Below the pieces are notes generated by a model, which worked only from the letters and a program-made list of their open reading frames with translations, had not been told where the DNA came from and made no database searches. 64,000 nucleotides of DNA from Amylibacter marinus (GTDB lineage: Bacteria; Pseudomonadota; Alphaproteobacteria; Rhodobacterales; Rhodobacteraceae). The position numbers were made by a program, and so were the translations under genes. The stretch's first letter is position 1. Each line of letters starts with the position of its first letter. The stretch lies in contig NZ_BSNN01000002.1 of assembly GCF_030160015.1 (NCBI RefSeq), positions 558,001-622,000 on the forward strand, given 5' to 3'. Below are positions 39,082-48,891 of this stretch, piece after piece.

Positions 39082-39395
39082 ATGCGCTTTCCTTTTATAA
39101 CCGCGTCCTACGGCCCCTGAATTCACGAATAAAATCAGGTGTTTAGCGGTTACCCGCGCCTCGCACAGCGTGTACGATGTCGTACAAATTGAACAAATAC
39201 CCCCCAACACGAGTCGGGGTCGTGGGCGGCTTATCAAGAAAAAACTACGTAAAGTCAAGCACATTGGCGGCGGGATCGCTAGGAGCGGCCATCGCGGTTT
39301 GTGGCAAAATCACCCCCAAACAACAGCACCCGGTTCCCCATGGTGAATAACCTGTCCGCCCATTCCCCCTACACCTAAGAAACCACAACGCAGTA
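39082..39395. other. rplU leader and intergenic region (314 bp)
   Basis: Holds the predicted rplU promoter at 39230-39258 and, within the resulting 150-nt untranslated leader, a perfect inverted repeat TGTACGA-TG-TCGTACA (39171-39186). No coding frame is supported; the track of codons extending rplU upstream is not protein-like. The remaining 39260-39395 shows nothing I can name. Confidence 0.55.
39230..39258 (-). promoter_or_regulatory. Predicted sigma-70-type promoter of rplU-rpmA
   Basis: On the minus strand, -35 TTGACT (complement of 39253-39258) and -10 GATAAG (complement of 39230-39235) are 17 nt apart. The -10 has the same ATAAG core as the predicted recA promoter (CATAAG). Confidence 0.55.
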
Positions 39396-40145
39396 TCAAC
39401 CAGCGCCACCGTCATAGTCGAACACTAGAGGCACATGGTCAGACAGCTTGTTCCCCACCCAATTTTCAAAATTACCAATCTCAAAGGCCCGCTGGTTTTG
39501 AATCATTTGCATGGTCGCGAAAATATAATCGATGTGATAGGTCGGGCCATCCTTCGTGCGATCCCGCCAAAAATGGGTGGGGATGCTCTCGGCGCCATGA
39601 TCCTCGCTGTAGCTGTGGTGATAGGTACTGAACAAACCCATCTCGCGGGCGATATTTACCATTGTCATGTGATTGCTGCGCCAACCCCGCTTGTCCCAAA
39701 AGGTGTTGTTGTTAAAATCCCCAGCCAATAGTGCCGCTTGGCCCGAAAACGCCGTATGGTATCGGCGCAGGGCACAGCGCAGAGGCCCCCATTGACGTTT
39801 ACGGGTGATACCTGCGCTGGCATTTTGTGCCCAAACGCCCATCACATTTATCCCCCGTCCCTGTGGTGTGGTGATGTGAGCCGGCAGGATATAGTGTAAA
39901 TTCGCGCCAAAGTTTTCAAACGGGGCCAGCGTGTATCCATTAAAAGAGAAGATCCCCAGCCCCTTGTGGCGATTTTTACCCATCCACAGCACCGTCTGAG
40001 GGGTCAAGGGGATATCGGATTTTTGGGCAAGGATTTCTGGCGCCGCGCATTCGCTGATCACTGCCACATCGGGCGCAAGCGCGCACAAAGCATCCCATTT
40101 GCGATGCAAGGCCATGTTGCAATTCCATGCAACCAGCCGCATCAC
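39396..40145 (-). CDS. Endonuclease/exonuclease/phosphatase (EEP) family protein
   Basis: A 249-aa protein with the EEP fold: LVAWNCNMAL with the catalytic Asn near residue 8, CAAPEIL-type acidic strand (VISECAAPE) supplying the Glu metal ligand, AALLAGDFNNNTFWDKRG (Asp/Asn) and KLSDHVPLVFDYD (Asp-His). It could be a phosphodiesterase or nuclease; no signal peptide is visible, so it should be cytosolic. The substrate is unknown. A small membrane protein gene lies 6 nt upstream on the same strand. Confidence 0.78.
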   Translation of the reverse strand: MMRLVAWNCNMALHRKWDALCALAPDVAVISECAAPEILAQKSDIPLTPQTVLWMGKNRHKGLGIFSFNGYTLAPFENFGANLHYILPAHITTPQGRGINVMGVWAQNASAGITRKRQWGPLRCALRRYHTAFSGQAALLAGDFNNNTFWDKRGWRSNHMTMVNIAREMGLFSTYHHSYSEDHGAESIPTHFWRDRTKDGPTYHIDYIFATMQMIQNQRAFEIGNFENWVGNKLSDHVPLVFDYDGGAG

Positions 40146-40151
40146 AAACCC

Positions 40152-40325
40152 TTAGAAGGATTTGTAATTGTGGCGCCCCTTATAGGCTGTGCACATCATA
40201 CAGCGCGCCGCCTGTTCCGCATCGGATGCATTGTCTTGGAACGTGGTCATAACATTGGTGGCAAACATCGCATAAAACATTACCAGAGGCAGTGTGATAA
40301 CACCCACAATCAGTACTTTGTTCAT
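40152..40325 (-). CDS. Small single-pass membrane protein with a CxxC motif (57 aa)
   Basis: On the minus strand the ATG at 40325 follows GAGGG by about 5 nt and opens a 57-codon frame, MNKVLIVGVITLPLVMFYAM then a polar part. One hydrophobic helix spans residues 4-22; the C-terminal half is acidic then basic and contains a CMMC motif (RCMMCTAYKG) that could bind metal or cycle as a disulfide. It ends 6 nt before the EEP gene on the same strand, so they may be cotranscribed. I recognise no family. The ribosome binding site, the single helix and the conserved-looking CxxC support it as a real gene. Confidence 0.6.
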   Translation of the reverse strand: MNKVLIVGVITLPLVMFYAMFATNVMTTFQDNASDAEQAARCMMCTAYKGRHNYKSF

Positions 40326-40385
40326 TTTGCCCTCAAATAATTTATATGCGCTATGAGGATATATTTAAAACTCTATCCGTTTTTG

Positions 40386-40799
40386 TCAACTGTGGGGAAC
40401 CTCTTCCAGCTCAATCAGGCTACCTTGAAAATCCTTGGGGTGAAGGAACACAACCGGATTACCATGTGCGCCAATCTTGGGCATGCCCCCGCCCAGCACC
40501 CGCGCGCCACTGTCCACCAGCTGTGCCACCGCATCTTTGATACTGTGCACTTCGTAACAAATATGATGAATACCCCCGCTTGGGTTTTTCTCTAGGAAAC
40601 CCGCGATAGGGCTATCTGCGCCCAAGGGAAACAACAGCTCTATTTTGGTGTTTGGCAGCTCGATAAACACCACTGTCACGCCATGCTCTGGCAGATCCTC
40701 TGGGGCACCGACCGATGCGCCCAGAGCATTTTCGTATTGCGCCATAGCTTGTGCAAGATCTGGCACGGCAATGGCCACGTGATTTAGACGACCGATCAT
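40386..40799 (-). CDS. mce: Methylmalonyl-CoA epimerase
   Basis: Interconverts (S)- and (R)-methylmalonyl-CoA so that the carboxylase product can enter the mutase. 137 aa, VOC fold with two beta-alpha-beta-beta-beta modules: [15 protein letters not shown] with the metal-binding His, IELLFPLG with a Glu, [13 protein letters not shown] with a His, and a C-terminal Glu in GSLIELEEV. It overlaps the mutase stop by 4 nt (ATGA), so the two are translationally coupled. Confidence 0.93.
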   Translation of the reverse strand: MIGRLNHVAIAVPDLAQAMAQYENALGASVGAPEDLPEHGVTVVFIELPNTKIELLFPLGADSPIAGFLEKNPSGGIHHICYEVHSIKDAVAQLVDSGARVLGGGMPKIGAHGNPVVFLHPKDFQGSLIELEEVPHS

Positions 40800-42916
40800 T
40801 TTGTGTTCCTACGCAATCCCTGGACATGGCCCAGAACCGAGCTGGCGGCTTCGATCACATTTGACCCTGGGCCGAACACCTGTGCAACCCCCGCCTCTAG
40901 CAAGAAATCATAGTCTTGTTCGGGTATTACCCCGCCAGCGATTACGATAATTTCAGGGTGACCTGCCCCACGCAGGGCCTCGATGACCTCGGGGATCAGC
41001 GTTTTATGCCCGGCCGCCAGCGACGAAACCCCAACCACATCAACACCCAGCTTGATCGCCTTGGTGGCGATTTCGGTTGGCGTTTCAAACATATCAGATA
41101 GATCAACCGTAAAGCCCAGATCAGCGAAGGCTGTGGCAATCACCTTGGCGCCGCGATCATGGCCGTCTTGGCCGACCTTGGCCACCAAGACATGGGGCGT
41201 GGTCTGCATTTCTGACACGCGTGATTGCAGGGTTTTGTATTCAGGATCGCCAGCATAGGCGTTTTCGTACACGCCGCTGATCACCCGTGTGACAGCTGCG
41301 TGGCGGCTAAAGGCCAGCTCCATCGCATCGGAAATTTCGCCCAAGGTGGCCCGGTGGCGTGCGGCCTCGACCGCCAATTCCAGCAGGTTGCCGGTTTTAT
41401 CAGTTGCGGCCTGTGTTAGGGCATTCAGCGCCTCTTGGCATTTTGCACTGTTGCGGGATTTTTTCATGGCGTTGATGCGCTTGATCTGTGCGGCGCGCAC
41501 CGCAGTATTGTCGATTTCGCGGATATCAAGTTCATCCTCTTCTTCAAGACGGTATTTATTCACCCCCACAATCACATCTTCGCCCTTATCGATGCGGGCT
41601 TGGCGGTGGGCCGCGGCCTCTTCGATGCGCATTTTGGGCAGGCCGGCCTCTACAGCGGCGGTCATGCCACCCATTTCTTCGACCTCGGCGATCAGCTCCC
41701 ATGCTTTCTCAGCCAAATCAGCCGTCAGCGCCTCGATATAATACGAGCCCCCAAGCGGGTCGACCACATCGGTGATACCGCTTTCGTGTTGTAGGATAAG
41801 CTGGGTATTACGCGCAATGCGCGCGCTGGTTTCGGTGGGTAGAGCAATGGCCTCGTCAAAGGAATTGGTGTGCAGGGACTGTGTCCCCCCCAAGGTGGCG
41901 GCCATGGCCTCGATTGTGGTGCGCACAACGTTATTATAGGGATCCTGTTCCGTCAGAGACACGCCGGATGTTTGGCAATGGGTGCGTAGCATTTTGGATT
42001 TTTCGGATTTGGCACCAAAATCTGTCATGATTTTTGCCCACATTTGACGCGCCGCGCGCAACTTGGCCGCCTCCATGAACATATTCATCCCAATACAGAA
42101 GAAAAACGACAGGCGCGGTGCAAAGGCATCGATATCCAGCCCCTTGTTCATGGCGGCGCGCACATACTCCATACCATCAGCCAGCGTATAGGCGAGTTCT
42201 TGGGCCAATGTGGAGCCGGCCTCTTGCATGTGGTAGCCGCTGATTGAAATCGAGTTGAATTTCGGCATCTCGGCGGCGGTATATTCGATGATATCGGATA
42301 TGATACGCATGCTGGGCTCTGGCGGATAGATATAGGTATTGCGCACCATGAATTCCTTTAGGATATCATTTTGCACCGTGCCAGACAGTTTTGATTTATC
42401 CACGCCCTGCTCTTGGCCGGCGACAATATACATAGCCAATACGGGAATAACCGCACCATTCATTGTCATGCTAACGGACATTTTGTCCAATGGAATACCA
42501 TCAAAGAGTATTTTCATATCTTCGACACTGTCGATGGCCACACCGGCCTTGCCCACATCGCCCGCAACGCGGGGGTGGTCACTGTCGTAGCCTCGGTGTG
42601 TGGCTAGATCAAAGGCAACGGACAGTCCCTTTTGCCCTGCGGCCAAATTTTTGCGATAGAATGCATTACTTTCTTCGGCGGTAGAGAAGCCTGCGTATTG
42701 GCGGATCGTCCATGGGCGACCTGTGTACATCGTGGCGCGCACCCCGCGGGTAAAGGGCGCGATACCGGGCACGGCATCTGATGCCGCCTCTGGTAGATCA
42801 GCGGCGAAATAGACTGGATCTACACCAATGCCTTCGGGGGTTTTCTTGGGGCGTGGCGCGCGACCTTTGGCCTCGGAGGTGGCAAGATCTGCCCATTGTT
42901 TCTTATGCTGTGCCAT
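40796..42916 (-). CDS. scpA: Methylmalonyl-CoA mutase, adenosylcobalamin-dependent
   Basis: Rearranges (R)-methylmalonyl-CoA to succinyl-CoA, the last step of propionate catabolism. A 706-aa single-chain enzyme: the substrate TIM barrel (about 50-560; [36 protein letters not shown]) and a C-terminal B12 domain with the base-off ligand motif [14 protein letters not shown] near residue 605 and [12 protein letters not shown]. It is complete, with no separate small subunit. It belongs with mce, pccA and pccB nearby on the same strand. The B12 domain must not be mistaken for the missing shuttle protein of the C1 module. Confidence 0.96.
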   Translation of the reverse strand: MAQHKKQWADLATSEAKGRAPRPKKTPEGIGVDPVYFAADLPEAASDAVPGIAPFTRGVRATMYTGRPWTIRQYAGFSTAEESNAFYRKNLAAGQKGLSVAFDLATHRGYDSDHPRVAGDVGKAGVAIDSVEDMKILFDGIPLDKMSVSMTMNGAVIPVLAMYIVAGQEQGVDKSKLSGTVQNDILKEFMVRNTYIYPPEPSMRIISDIIEYTAAEMPKFNSISISGYHMQEAGSTLAQELAYTLADGMEYVRAAMNKGLDIDAFAPRLSFFFCIGMNMFMEAAKLRAARQMWAKIMTDFGAKSEKSKMLRTHCQTSGVSLTEQDPYNNVVRTTIEAMAATLGGTQSLHTNSFDEAIALPTETSARIARNTQLILQHESGITDVVDPLGGSYYIEALTADLAEKAWELIAEVEEMGGMTAAVEAGLPKMRIEEAAAHRQARIDKGEDVIVGVNKYRLEEEDELDIREIDNTAVRAAQIKRINAMKKSRNSAKCQEALNALTQAATDKTGNLLELAVEAARHRATLGEISDAMELAFSRHAAVTRVISGVYENAYAGDPEYKTLQSRVSEMQTTPHVLVAKVGQDGHDRGAKVIATAFADLGFTVDLSDMFETPTEIATKAIKLGVDVVGVSSLAAGHKTLIPEVIEALRGAGHPEIIVIAGGVIPEQDYDFLLEAGVAQVFGPGSNVIEAASSVLGHVQGLRRNTK

Positions 42917-42975
42917 GTGCCTGTTCCCTTGTGTGTTGAAAGATTAGGAATTTAAGGTTATATAAGGAGCGTAAC

Positions 42976-43056
42976 TTGCTGAGAGGACGACCTGATATGG
43001 CCGTAACAAAGAAAAAACCGATCGAAGGTCGCACAGGGCCACGCCCTGGGTATTGA
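42976..43056 (+). CDS. Possible short peptide gene (27 aa from TTG, or 19 aa from ATG)
   Basis: On the strand opposite to its neighbours, a perfect AAGGAG (42964-42969) stands 6 nt before a TTG that opens LLRGRPDMAVTKKKPIEGRT and ends ..GPRPGY at 43056. The internal ATG at 42997 has its own AGAGGA. It is basic and hydrophilic and resembles nothing I know. It could be a genuine micro-protein or a chance frame in a 201-bp gap. Confidence 0.25.
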   Translation: MLRGRPDMAVTKKKPIEGRTGPRPGY

Positions 43057-43117
43057 TCCCCGTTTTGATCAGTGCCTATAGCGCCCCTTGACGCAAAATT
43101 TTCAATCCAGCCTTGCA

Positions 43118-43633
43118 TCAGGTGTTTTCCATCATGCGCAGGGCTGAATTTCCCATATTCAGCGCCTCTTTTTTCATTTCGATATAGTCTTGATACATGG
43201 CAATCTGTCTTGATTTCGCCAGCGTATCAAAGGTGTCGCTGCGCAGATCGCTGATCAACAGCTCAATCGCGCGCAATTGTGAATAGTATAATACAATCGA
43301 ATCCAGACATTGGCGCGGCAGGATATGGATATCCTTCACCAAGGATTGGAATACGGTGTCGTTGCTTTCTAGCGGGATGAACGGGATGAAATCCGCATCT
43401 GCGTGCATATTGGCCACTGAGGCGGCGCCGTATTCATCAAGGCTATCATGGCTAAGAGCCGCGACATAGGCGCGAATCTCTGCATAGAGTGTCTCTTGAT
43501 AATCGCGGGTTTTCTCGCGGCGCAGGCGCCGGCGGTATTCCCGCTCGCGCCATGTATTGAAAAACCAGCCCAAAATCACAACACAGGCGCCAATCACAGC
43601 GCCTATGGGGATTTGGGCCAGCATGTTCTGCAT
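43118..43633 (-). CDS. Membrane-anchored protein of unknown function in the propionate cluster
   Basis: A 171-aa protein with one N-terminal transmembrane helix (about residues 8-25, IPIGAVIGACVVILGWFF) followed by a strongly basic stretch (REREYRRRLRREKTRDY), so the remaining domain is cytosolic. That part is helical (YQETLYAEIRAYVAAL; MYQDYIEMKKEALNMGNSAL) with no recognised motif. It lies 2 nt after the pccA stop and so is almost certainly in the same transcript, but it has no evident enzymatic role in the pathway. Confidence 0.7.
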   Translation of the reverse strand: MQNMLAQIPIGAVIGACVVILGWFFNTWREREYRRRLRREKTRDYQETLYAEIRAYVAALSHDSLDEYGAASVANMHADADFIPFIPLESNDTVFQSLVKDIHILPRQCLDSIVLYYSQLRAIELLISDLRSDTFDTLAKSRQIAMYQDYIEMKKEALNMGNSALRMMENT

Positions 43634-43635
43634 GG

Positions 43636-45630
43636 TTATTCAAACTCCATGATGATGTCATCCACGGCCAAGCTGTCGCCCTCGGCCACGGGAATTTTCG
43701 TCACGGTGCCGTTTTTCTCGGCCTTTAGGACATTTTCCATTTTCATGGCCTCGATAATGGCAAGGGATTGGCCCTCTTCTACGTGATCGCCCTCGGCCAC
43801 CAGTAATGAGACCACCAAGCCGGGCATTGGGCACAGCAGCAGTTTTGATGTATCGGGGGGCAGTTTTTCCAGCATCAATGCCGCCAGCTCTGCCACACGC
43901 GGCGAGAGCACCTGCACCACGATATCGGCCCCGCGCATACGCAGGCGATACCCACCGATGGCGCGCTCGACCTTTACGCAATGCGTGCGTTCATCGATGG
44001 TTATACGCATCAATGTCTCGCCCAGACGGTACGCCACATCACAGTGCAGATCTTTTCCATTCAGGCCAACGACAAAGCCGCCCTCGCCCTGTGCAATGGT
44101 GGCGGGGGTGTTTTGGCGATCAATGCGCAAAACCTTGTCTTGTTGCACCGGGATATGCACATCAAATGTGCTGTCACGTTCGGAAATACGCTGTTCTTTC
44201 ATACGGTTAAGAACCAAAGCGGAGGCCATCAGCACATCCAACGCATCCCCAGATGGGGTGACGCCCATGAAACCATCGGGATATTCTTCCTCGATAAAGG
44301 CGGTGGTGATATTACCAGAGCGAAAGCGATCATGGGCCATAACAGCCGACAGGAATGGCAGGTTATGCCCAATGCCTTCGATCTCGAAACTATCCAGCGC
44401 AGTTTCCATCTGATCAATAGCCTGTTCGCGATCCGGGGCCCATGTGCACAGCTTGGCGATCATCGGGTCGTAGAACATCGATATCTCGCCGCCTTCGTAC
44501 ACGCCGGTGTCATTGCGCACCGCATGGGTTGCACTGCTTTCTTCGGCTGGAGGGCGATAGCGCGTTAGGCGGCCAATAGAAGGTAGGAAACCACGATAGG
44601 GATCCTCGGCATAAAGGCGGCTCTCAATTGACCAGCCATTGCGCTGCACATCTTGCTGTTTCAGCGCCAGTTTTTCGCCCGAGGCGACGCGGATCATTTG
44701 TTCGACCAGATCAACGCCTGTGATCAATTCCGTAACCGGGTGTTCCACCTGTAGGCGGGTGTTCATTTCTAGGAAATAGAAATTGCGATCCTTATCAACG
44801 ATAAACTCTACGGTGCCCGCGCTGGTATATCCCACAGCCTTCGCCAAGGCGCAGGATTGCTCGCCCATAGCCTTGCGGGTTTTTTCGTCCAGGAAGGGGC
44901 TTGGGGCCTCTTCAATCACCTTTTGGTTGCGGCGCTGAATTGAACATTCACGCTCATTTAGGTAAATGCAGTTGCCGTGCCCGTCGGCCAAGACTTGGAT
45001 CTCGATATGGCGCGGCTCGACCACGAATTTTTCGATGAATATCCGATCATCACCAAAAGAGCTGGCGGCCTCGGATTTAGAACGCGCGAATCCCTCGCGT
45101 GCCTCGGCATCATCCCATGCGATACGCATGCCTTTGCCCCCGCCCCCGGCGGATGCCTTGATCATTACCGGATAGCCGATTTCGCTTGCGATTTTTACCG
45201 CATGTTCGGCATCATCAATCAGCCCCATGTGACCGGGCACAGTAGATACGCCCGCGTCCTGAGCGATTTTCTTAGAGGTGATTTTATCGCCCATAGCCTC
45301 GATTGCGGGCACAGGTGGGCCAACAAAGGTGATATTCTCTTTGGCTAATGCCTCGCAAAATTCGGCGCGTTCTGACAGGAACCCATAGCCCGGGTGCACG
45401 GCGTCTGCGCCGGTTTCCTTACAGGCGGCGATGATTTTATCGATCACCAAATAGCTCTCTGCGGCGGGAGATGCGCCGATGTAGATGGCCTCGTCAGCCA
45501 TCGAAACATGCAGCGCCTCTTTGTCTGCATCGGAATAAACGGCTACGGTTTTGATGCCCATAGATTTGGCTGTTTTAAAGACCCGACAGGCGATTTCACC
45601 ACGGTTAGCAACAAGTATTTTCTTTATCAT
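43636..45630 (-). CDS. pccA: Propionyl-CoA carboxylase, biotin-containing alpha subunit
   Basis: ATP-dependent biotin carboxylation, first half of propionyl-CoA to methylmalonyl-CoA. 664 aa: biotin carboxylase domain (about 1-450; ASAGGGGKGMRIAWDD, FLEMNTRLQVEHPVTE), a middle beta-subunit-binding region, and a C-terminal biotinyl domain with the acceptor Lys in IIEAMKMENVL. Length and order match PccA rather than acetyl-CoA carboxylase AccC. It starts 9 nt after pccB. Confidence 0.95.
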   Translation of the reverse strand: MIKKILVANRGEIACRVFKTAKSMGIKTVAVYSDADKEALHVSMADEAIYIGASPAAESYLVIDKIIAACKETGADAVHPGYGFLSERAEFCEALAKENITFVGPPVPAIEAMGDKITSKKIAQDAGVSTVPGHMGLIDDAEHAVKIASEIGYPVMIKASAGGGGKGMRIAWDDAEAREGFARSKSEAASSFGDDRIFIEKFVVEPRHIEIQVLADGHGNCIYLNERECSIQRRNQKVIEEAPSPFLDEKTRKAMGEQSCALAKAVGYTSAGTVEFIVDKDRNFYFLEMNTRLQVEHPVTELITGVDLVEQMIRVASGEKLALKQQDVQRNGWSIESRLYAEDPYRGFLPSIGRLTRYRPPAEESSATHAVRNDTGVYEGGEISMFYDPMIAKLCTWAPDREQAIDQMETALDSFEIEGIGHNLPFLSAVMAHDRFRSGNITTAFIEEEYPDGFMGVTPSGDALDVLMASALVLNRMKEQRISERDSTFDVHIPVQQDKVLRIDRQNTPATIAQGEGGFVVGLNGKDLHCDVAYRLGETLMRITIDERTHCVKVERAIGGYRLRMRGADIVVQVLSPRVAELAALMLEKLPPDTSKLLLCPMPGLVVSLLVAEGDHVEEGQSLAIIEAMKMENVLKAEKNGTVTKIPVAEGDSLAVDDIIMEFE

Positions 45631-45639
45631 ATCAGATAC

Positions 45640-47175
45640 CTACAGTGGAATGTTGTCGTGTTTTTTGAAGGGCTGGTGAACTTCTTTGTTCTTCAGCAGC
45701 TCAAAGGCGCGTGCAATGCGCCGCCGTGTTGAGCGCGGGTTTATCACCTCGTCAACAAAGCCACGCTGCGCCGCGATGAACGGGTTGGCGAACCGATCTT
45801 CGTAATCGGCGGTGTGCTGTGCGATTTTATCCGGATCATCCAGATCGGCGCGGTGCAGAATTTCGGTGGCACCCTTAGCCCCCATCACCGCGATTTGTGC
45901 ACTGGGCCATGCATAATTCACATCTGCGCCCAGATGCTTTGGCGCCATAACACAATATGCACCACCATAGGCCTTGCGGGTAATAACAGTCACCAGTGGC
46001 ACGGTGGCCTGCGCATAGGCAAACAATAGTTTTGCGCCGTGTTTAATAATACCGCCATATTCCTGTGAGGTACCAGGCAAAAATCCGGGCACATCTTCTA
46101 GGGTCAAAATCGGAATGCTAAAGGCATTACAGAATCGCACGAAACGCGCGCCCTTGCGGCTGGCGGCGATATCCAAACAGCCCGCCAGCACCATAGGTTG
46201 ATTGGCAACGACACCAATGGTTTCCCCATTGATGCGGATAAAGCCCACCAAGAGATTGCCTGCGAATTCTTTCTGAATTTCGAAAAAATCACCCTCGTCG
46301 GCCAGTTTTTGCACCACTTCACGCATATCATAGGGCTGATTTGGATTTTCTGGAATCAAGGTATCCAGCGAGGTATCCTCGCGGTCCCATTCATCGGTTG
46401 TGGCCTGCCGCGGGGGTTTAACGCCCGCATTCAGCGGCAAGAAGCTATAAAAGCGGCGTAATTCCAACAAGGCATCGACATCATTGTCATATGCACCATC
46501 AGCAACGGATGATTTTTTGGTGTGGGTGAGCGCCCCGCCCAACTCTTCCGAGGTCACCACCTCGTTGGTGACGGTTTTCACCACATCAGGGCCGGTAACA
46601 AACATATAGGAGGTGTCTTTGACCATGAAGATGAAATCAGTCATAGCAGGGGAATAGACCGCCCCGCCCGCGGAGGGGCCCATGATCATTGAAATCTGGG
46701 GGATTGCACCAGAGGCTTGTGCATTGCGGTAAAAGACCTCGGAGTAGCCCGCCAAAGAGGCAACACCCTCTTGGATGCGCGCGCCACCACTGTCGGAAAT
46801 GCCAATCAAGGGCACACCGTTTTGCATGGCCAGATCCATGACCTTGCAGATTTTTTCTGCGTGGGATTCAGATAGAGATCCACCAAAAACAGTGAAATCC
46901 TGAGAATACAAATACACTGGGCGACCATTGATAGTGCCCCAGCCCGTAACAACACCATCGCCTGGAATTTGCTGTTTATCCATGCCAAAATCCGCACAGC
47001 GGTGGATTTTATACATATCGTATTCTTCAAATGATCCAGCATCCAAAAGAACATCTATGCGTTCACGCGCTGTCAGTTTACCTTTGGCATGTTGGGAATC
47101 GATACGTTTCTGGCCGCCGCCCAAGCGCGCTTGGTCTCGTCTATCAAGTAGTTCTTGTGCAATAGTGTTGGTCAT
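45640..47175 (-). CDS. pccB: Propionyl-CoA carboxylase, carboxyltransferase beta subunit
   Basis: Transfers the carboxyl from biotin to propionyl-CoA. 511 aa with duplicated crotonase-like halves: [22 protein letters not shown] (CoA-side oxyanion loop) and [19 protein letters not shown] (biotin-side). It is the first gene of the leftward propionate cluster, with a strong AGGAGG before the ATG. About 90-105 nt upstream is an imperfect operator-like inverted repeat TTGCC-N8-GGCAA (47263-47280); a regulator gene is not adjacent. Confidence 0.95.
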   Translation of the reverse strand: MTNTIAQELLDRRDQARLGGGQKRIDSQHAKGKLTARERIDVLLDAGSFEEYDMYKIHRCADFGMDKQQIPGDGVVTGWGTINGRPVYLYSQDFTVFGGSLSESHAEKICKVMDLAMQNGVPLIGISDSGGARIQEGVASLAGYSEVFYRNAQASGAIPQISMIMGPSAGGAVYSPAMTDFIFMVKDTSYMFVTGPDVVKTVTNEVVTSEELGGALTHTKKSSVADGAYDNDVDALLELRRFYSFLPLNAGVKPPRQATTDEWDREDTSLDTLIPENPNQPYDMREVVQKLADEGDFFEIQKEFAGNLLVGFIRINGETIGVVANQPMVLAGCLDIAASRKGARFVRFCNAFSIPILTLEDVPGFLPGTSQEYGGIIKHGAKLLFAYAQATVPLVTVITRKAYGGAYCVMAPKHLGADVNYAWPSAQIAVMGAKGATEILHRADLDDPDKIAQHTADYEDRFANPFIAAQRGFVDEVINPRSTRRRIARAFELLKNKEVHQPFKKHDNIPL

Positions 47176-47393
47176 GGTTCCTCCTGTATTCTCTATTAAG
47201 CACGCGCAATGCGCGGCAACAAGGCGTGGTTCGAATTATTAAATGAACACCAAGAGAGGTTTTTGCCGCATTTTAGGCAATTTCTCCGCCTATTTCGACC
47301 CACATGCCCGTCCTTTGACCGTAAATTATGACACAGATATCACACAGAGCCAAACGGGTAATTAAGAAGCGATTTGTTCATGGCGGGGGGAAA

Positions 47394-47470
47394 TGGCGCG
47401 GTTGACGGGGCTCGAACCCGCGACCTCCGGCGTGACAGGCCGGCACTCTAACCAGCTGAGCTACAACCGC
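47394..47470 (-). tRNA. tRNA-Asp (anticodon GUC)
   Basis: On the minus strand, acceptor GCGGTTG pairs with CAACCGC; T8-A9 and the GCTC D-stem follow; the anticodon stem CCGGC/GCCGG encloses CTGTCAC with anticodon GTC; the T-arm contains GGTTCGAACC; discriminator G and an encoded CCA complete a 77-nt molecule. Confidence 0.96.
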
Positions 47471-47610
47471 GCAAAGAGTAGGCGTGTATTAGGGTTCGTG
47501 GCGCTAGGCGTCAAGGCGCGATTGTGGCCAAGCCGAAAAAAAATGCATTTTATCTATCGCGGGAATGCTCCCTTCCCTGATGGAATCGCGGCGTTGGTGA
47601 ATTAGCCGCA

Positions 47611-48891
47611 TTATGCGCCTCTGGGGTTCTTCTTTGGGTTGGGAACCAAGGCGCGCACCTCTTTAGAGGCCCGCACAAGGTAGTCATTTTCAAAATCCGT
47701 TTGGTTTTCGCGTATATTACCAAGGTTATAGTGATAGTTAACCATAGCCCCGCCCGAGCGCGACTTGGCTGTTTCAGAACTATCAGCCGCGCCGTGGATG
47801 GCCAAAATCTCGGCACCGTTGCCCAGATGGAAGCGCGCCACCGGATCCAAAGGTTTGCCGTTTTCTGCCTTGGCCGTTAGCAGATATTGCGCCGCAAGTG
47901 CCTGTAAGGTTTCGGGGTCTCGTTCCTTGGGCATATGGCCCGCTGATTTCGCCCATTTCATCAGCCCCGGTATGGGAGACAGTGTTACGAATGTGGTGAG
48001 ATGCGGTACATCAACAATCAGCTCGCGCACCACCTGTTTGATTAAAGAGTTTCCAAACGAAACCCCAGCCAATCCAGATTGGCAGTTTGAAATAGAATAG
48101 AATACGGCCGTGTCGGCCTCGGATTCATCCAAGGCCTTGCGCGAATCCGATAGAATGTCATCGATGGAATTGGCCACCCCTTTGGACAGGGCGACCTCGA
48201 CAAAAATCAGCGGCTCGTCCGGCATGGCCGGATGGAAGAACGAAAAACAACGGCGATCCTGAGGTTGCAGGCGGCGGCGCAATTCTTCCCATTGGCGGAT
48301 TTCATGCACGGCCTCATAGGCGATTATTTTTTCAAGAATGGTTGCGGGGCTATTCCATGTAATCTCGCGCATCACGAGGAACCCGCGGTTAAACCAGCTG
48401 CGAAACAATTCGACAAAATCCATATCAGTCTTGGCAAGGGCCGGATTTTCGCGCTTGAATCGCAGCAGATCGGTGCGCATGCGTACCAATTGTTCTGTGC
48501 CGTCAGTTACCTGATTCAGACGGCGGAACAACTTGTGGCGCTTGGGCTCGGCCAGCGCACGCAACCTCTGGTATTCCTCGGGGGATGCGCCTTTTACATA
48601 GGATTGTGCGGCCTTGTGAACCGCATCGGCATCTACATCCAGCGCCTCGTTGAGATGCAGGAAGAATGCCAGCTTCTCGGCATCATCAAAGGCGTTGTAG
48701 CGTTCAAAAATTGTCGAGGCGAGCTGAAACAGCGATGCCTCTACGCGTTCGGTTAGAAGAGCTGTGCACAACTCGGTGATATCTCGTTGATCCTGCGCAG
48801 CGGCGCCGCGTGATCTGCGCTCGAACAAGGAGGACATGATATCGGTAAAGAAACTTCCACGCGGGTTTGGCATCAATCTATCGGGGAACAC
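47611..48891 (-). CDS. Malonyl-CoA decarboxylase
   Basis: Converts malonyl-CoA to acetyl-CoA and CO2. 426 aa: an N-terminal helical domain (about 15-160) and a GNAT-like catalytic domain with PLIFVEVALSKGVANSIDD, FYSISNCQSGLAGVSFGNSLIKQV and LTTFVTLSPIPGLMKW, which match the MCD family including the Ser and His catalytic segments. The GTG at 48891 is preceded by AAAGG at 7 nt; ATG at 48870 is an alternative. Its product feeds the same acyl-CoA network as the neighbouring propionate genes, though it has its own transcript across tRNA-Asp. Confidence 0.9.
   Translation of the reverse strand: MFPDRLMPNPRGSFFTDIMSSLFERRSRGAAAQDQRDITELCTALLTERVEASLFQLASTIFERYNAFDDAEKLAFFLHLNEALDVDADAVHKAAQSYVKGASPEEYQRLRALAEPKRHKLFRRLNQVTDGTEQLVRMRTDLLRFKRENPALAKTDMDFVELFRSWFNRGFLVMREITWNSPATILEKIIAYEAVHEIRQWEELRRRLQPQDRRCFSFFHPAMPDEPLIFVEVALSKGVANSIDDILSDSRKALDESEADTAVFYSISNCQSGLAGVSFGNSLIKQVVRELIVDVPHLTTFVTLSPIPGLMKWAKSAGHMPKERDPETLQALAAQYLLTAKAENGKPLDPVARFHLGNGAEILAIHGAADSSETAKSRSGGAMVNYHYNLGNIRENQTDFENDYLVRASKEVRALVPNPKKNPRGA

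Noticed and set aside
40796-42916. Methylmalonyl-CoA mutase as the B12 partner of the C1 module
   Set aside because: Its B12 domain is fused to an adenosylcobalamin isomerase barrel and coupled to mce; shuttle proteins of demethylation are separate, with methylcobalamin-type chemistry.
42903-43118. 71-codon minus frame between mcm and the membrane protein
   Set aside because: It overlaps the start of mcm, has no initiation signal and no protein-like pattern.
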